In this document: one piece after another, positions 5,291 to 5,406 of the stretch
Numbering within the stretch: position 1 is the first letter of the stretch
Layout of the letters: every line of letters begins with the position of its first letter
Assembly (NCBI GenBank): GCA_028290765.1
Contig: JAQGJF010000339.1
Location: 1 to 5,406, forward strand
DNA from: Tardiphaga sp.
GTDB lineage: Bacteria > Pseudomonadota > Alphaproteobacteria > Rhizobiales > Xanthobacteraceae
Direction of reading: 5' to 3'
Length of the DNA stretch: 5,406 nt
The notes under the pieces: model-generated
Seen by the model: the letters and a program-made list of their open reading frames with translations, nothing else
Databases searched by the model: none
What the model was told of the DNA's origin: nothing
Translations under genes and position numbers: made by a program

Positions 5291-5406
5291 GTGCAGCTCT
5301 ATCTCCCGATCGCCGACATTCCGGTCAATGTTCTGCTCATCCTGGCGATGGGCGCGGCGGTCGGATTCGTGTCCGGGATGTTCGGCATCGGCGGTGGCTT
5401 CCTGAT
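5291..5406 (+). CDS. TSUP (TauE/SafE-like) membrane transporter, N-terminal part (runs off the right edge)
   Basis: From GTG at 5291 the frame is open to the window end (38 codons). The protein begins MQLYLPIADIPVNVLLILAM, continuing GAAVGFVSG and then MFGIGGGFL. The first transmembrane helix covers about residues 11-27, and the GxxSGxxGIGGG loop is the signature of the TauE/SafE (TSUP) family, about 250-300 residues with eight or so helices in the cytoplasmic membrane. Members move sulfite, sulfoacetate, taurine-derived or other small anions, and the substrate of this one cannot be read here. The start is chosen because the MQLYLPIADxPVN N-terminus is one I recall for this family in Bradyrhizobium. 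There is no in-frame ATG nearby and no obvious Shine-Dalgarno sequence. A 329-base gap full of repeats separates it from the PodJ-like gene, so it is probably transcribed on its own. Confidence 0.85.
   Translation, partial: MQLYLPIADIPVNVLLILAMGAAVGFVSGMFGIGGGFL

Noticed and set aside
5103..5405. Plus-strand open frame of 100 codons over the TSUP leader and start
   Set aside because: It begins at TTG, has no domain, and its second half is an out-of-frame reading of the TSUP signature region.
1..5406. CRISPR array, tRNA, rRNA, insertion sequence or phage genes
   Set aside because: No regularly spaced direct repeats, cloverleaf sequence, transposase or integrase motifs were found on either strand. 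The only repeats are the intergenic palindromes listed.

Overview
The window is GC-rich chromosomal DNA that looks like an alphaproteobacterium of the Hyphomicrobiales, most likely Bradyrhizobium, Rhodopseudomonas or a close relative. The grounds are the GC-biased codon use, a PodJ-like Sel1-repeat protein with the N-terminus typical of that order, a TTAA-N7-TTTA box resembling the CtrA consensus, and a composite palindromic repeat that I recall as widely dispersed in Bradyrhizobium-type genomes. The assignment rests on recall of families, not on a search.

Left part (1-1380), small metabolic and regulatory genes. The first 97 codons of an acyl-CoA dehydrogenase lie on the minus strand and run off the left edge. 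A MerR-family regulator of the YyaN/AdhR type is divergent from it, with 107 bases between the two start codons. The MerR gene ends 19 bases from the convergent end of a small NTF2/SnoaL-like gene. Upstream of the NTF2-like gene is a textbook MerR-type promoter: a near-perfect palindrome inside an exactly 19-base spacer between TTGACC and TAACAA. No such palindrome lies in front of the MerR gene or the dehydrogenase, so the sequence suggests that the MerR protein controls the convergent NTF2-like gene.

Central part (1381-4961), one long gene. It encodes a protein of about 1115 residues: a short N-terminal helix motif, about 13 copies of a 15-residue heptad-like unit forming a long predicted coiled coil, Pro/Ala-rich linkers, one transmembrane helix near residue 744, a Pro/Ala-rich periplasmic linker and four Sel1 repeats. 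This is the layout of PodJ-like polar organisers, but without the C-terminal peptidoglycan-binding domain found in the classical ones. A CtrA-like box lies about 125 bases upstream of the chosen start.

Right part (4962-5406). The 329 bases between the stop codon and the next start hold a nested hairpin repeat starting at the stop codon, a perfect 15-bp-stem hairpin, two further hairpins close to the next gene, and four GANTC sites. The window ends in the first 38 codons of a TSUP (TauE/SafE-like) membrane transporter.

No phage, insertion sequence, CRISPR, tRNA or rRNA was seen. The genes appear to be separate transcription units rather than one pathway. The points of most interest are the MerR/NTF2 regulatory pair, the repeat architecture of the PodJ-like protein, and the composite repeat with its nested palindrome.
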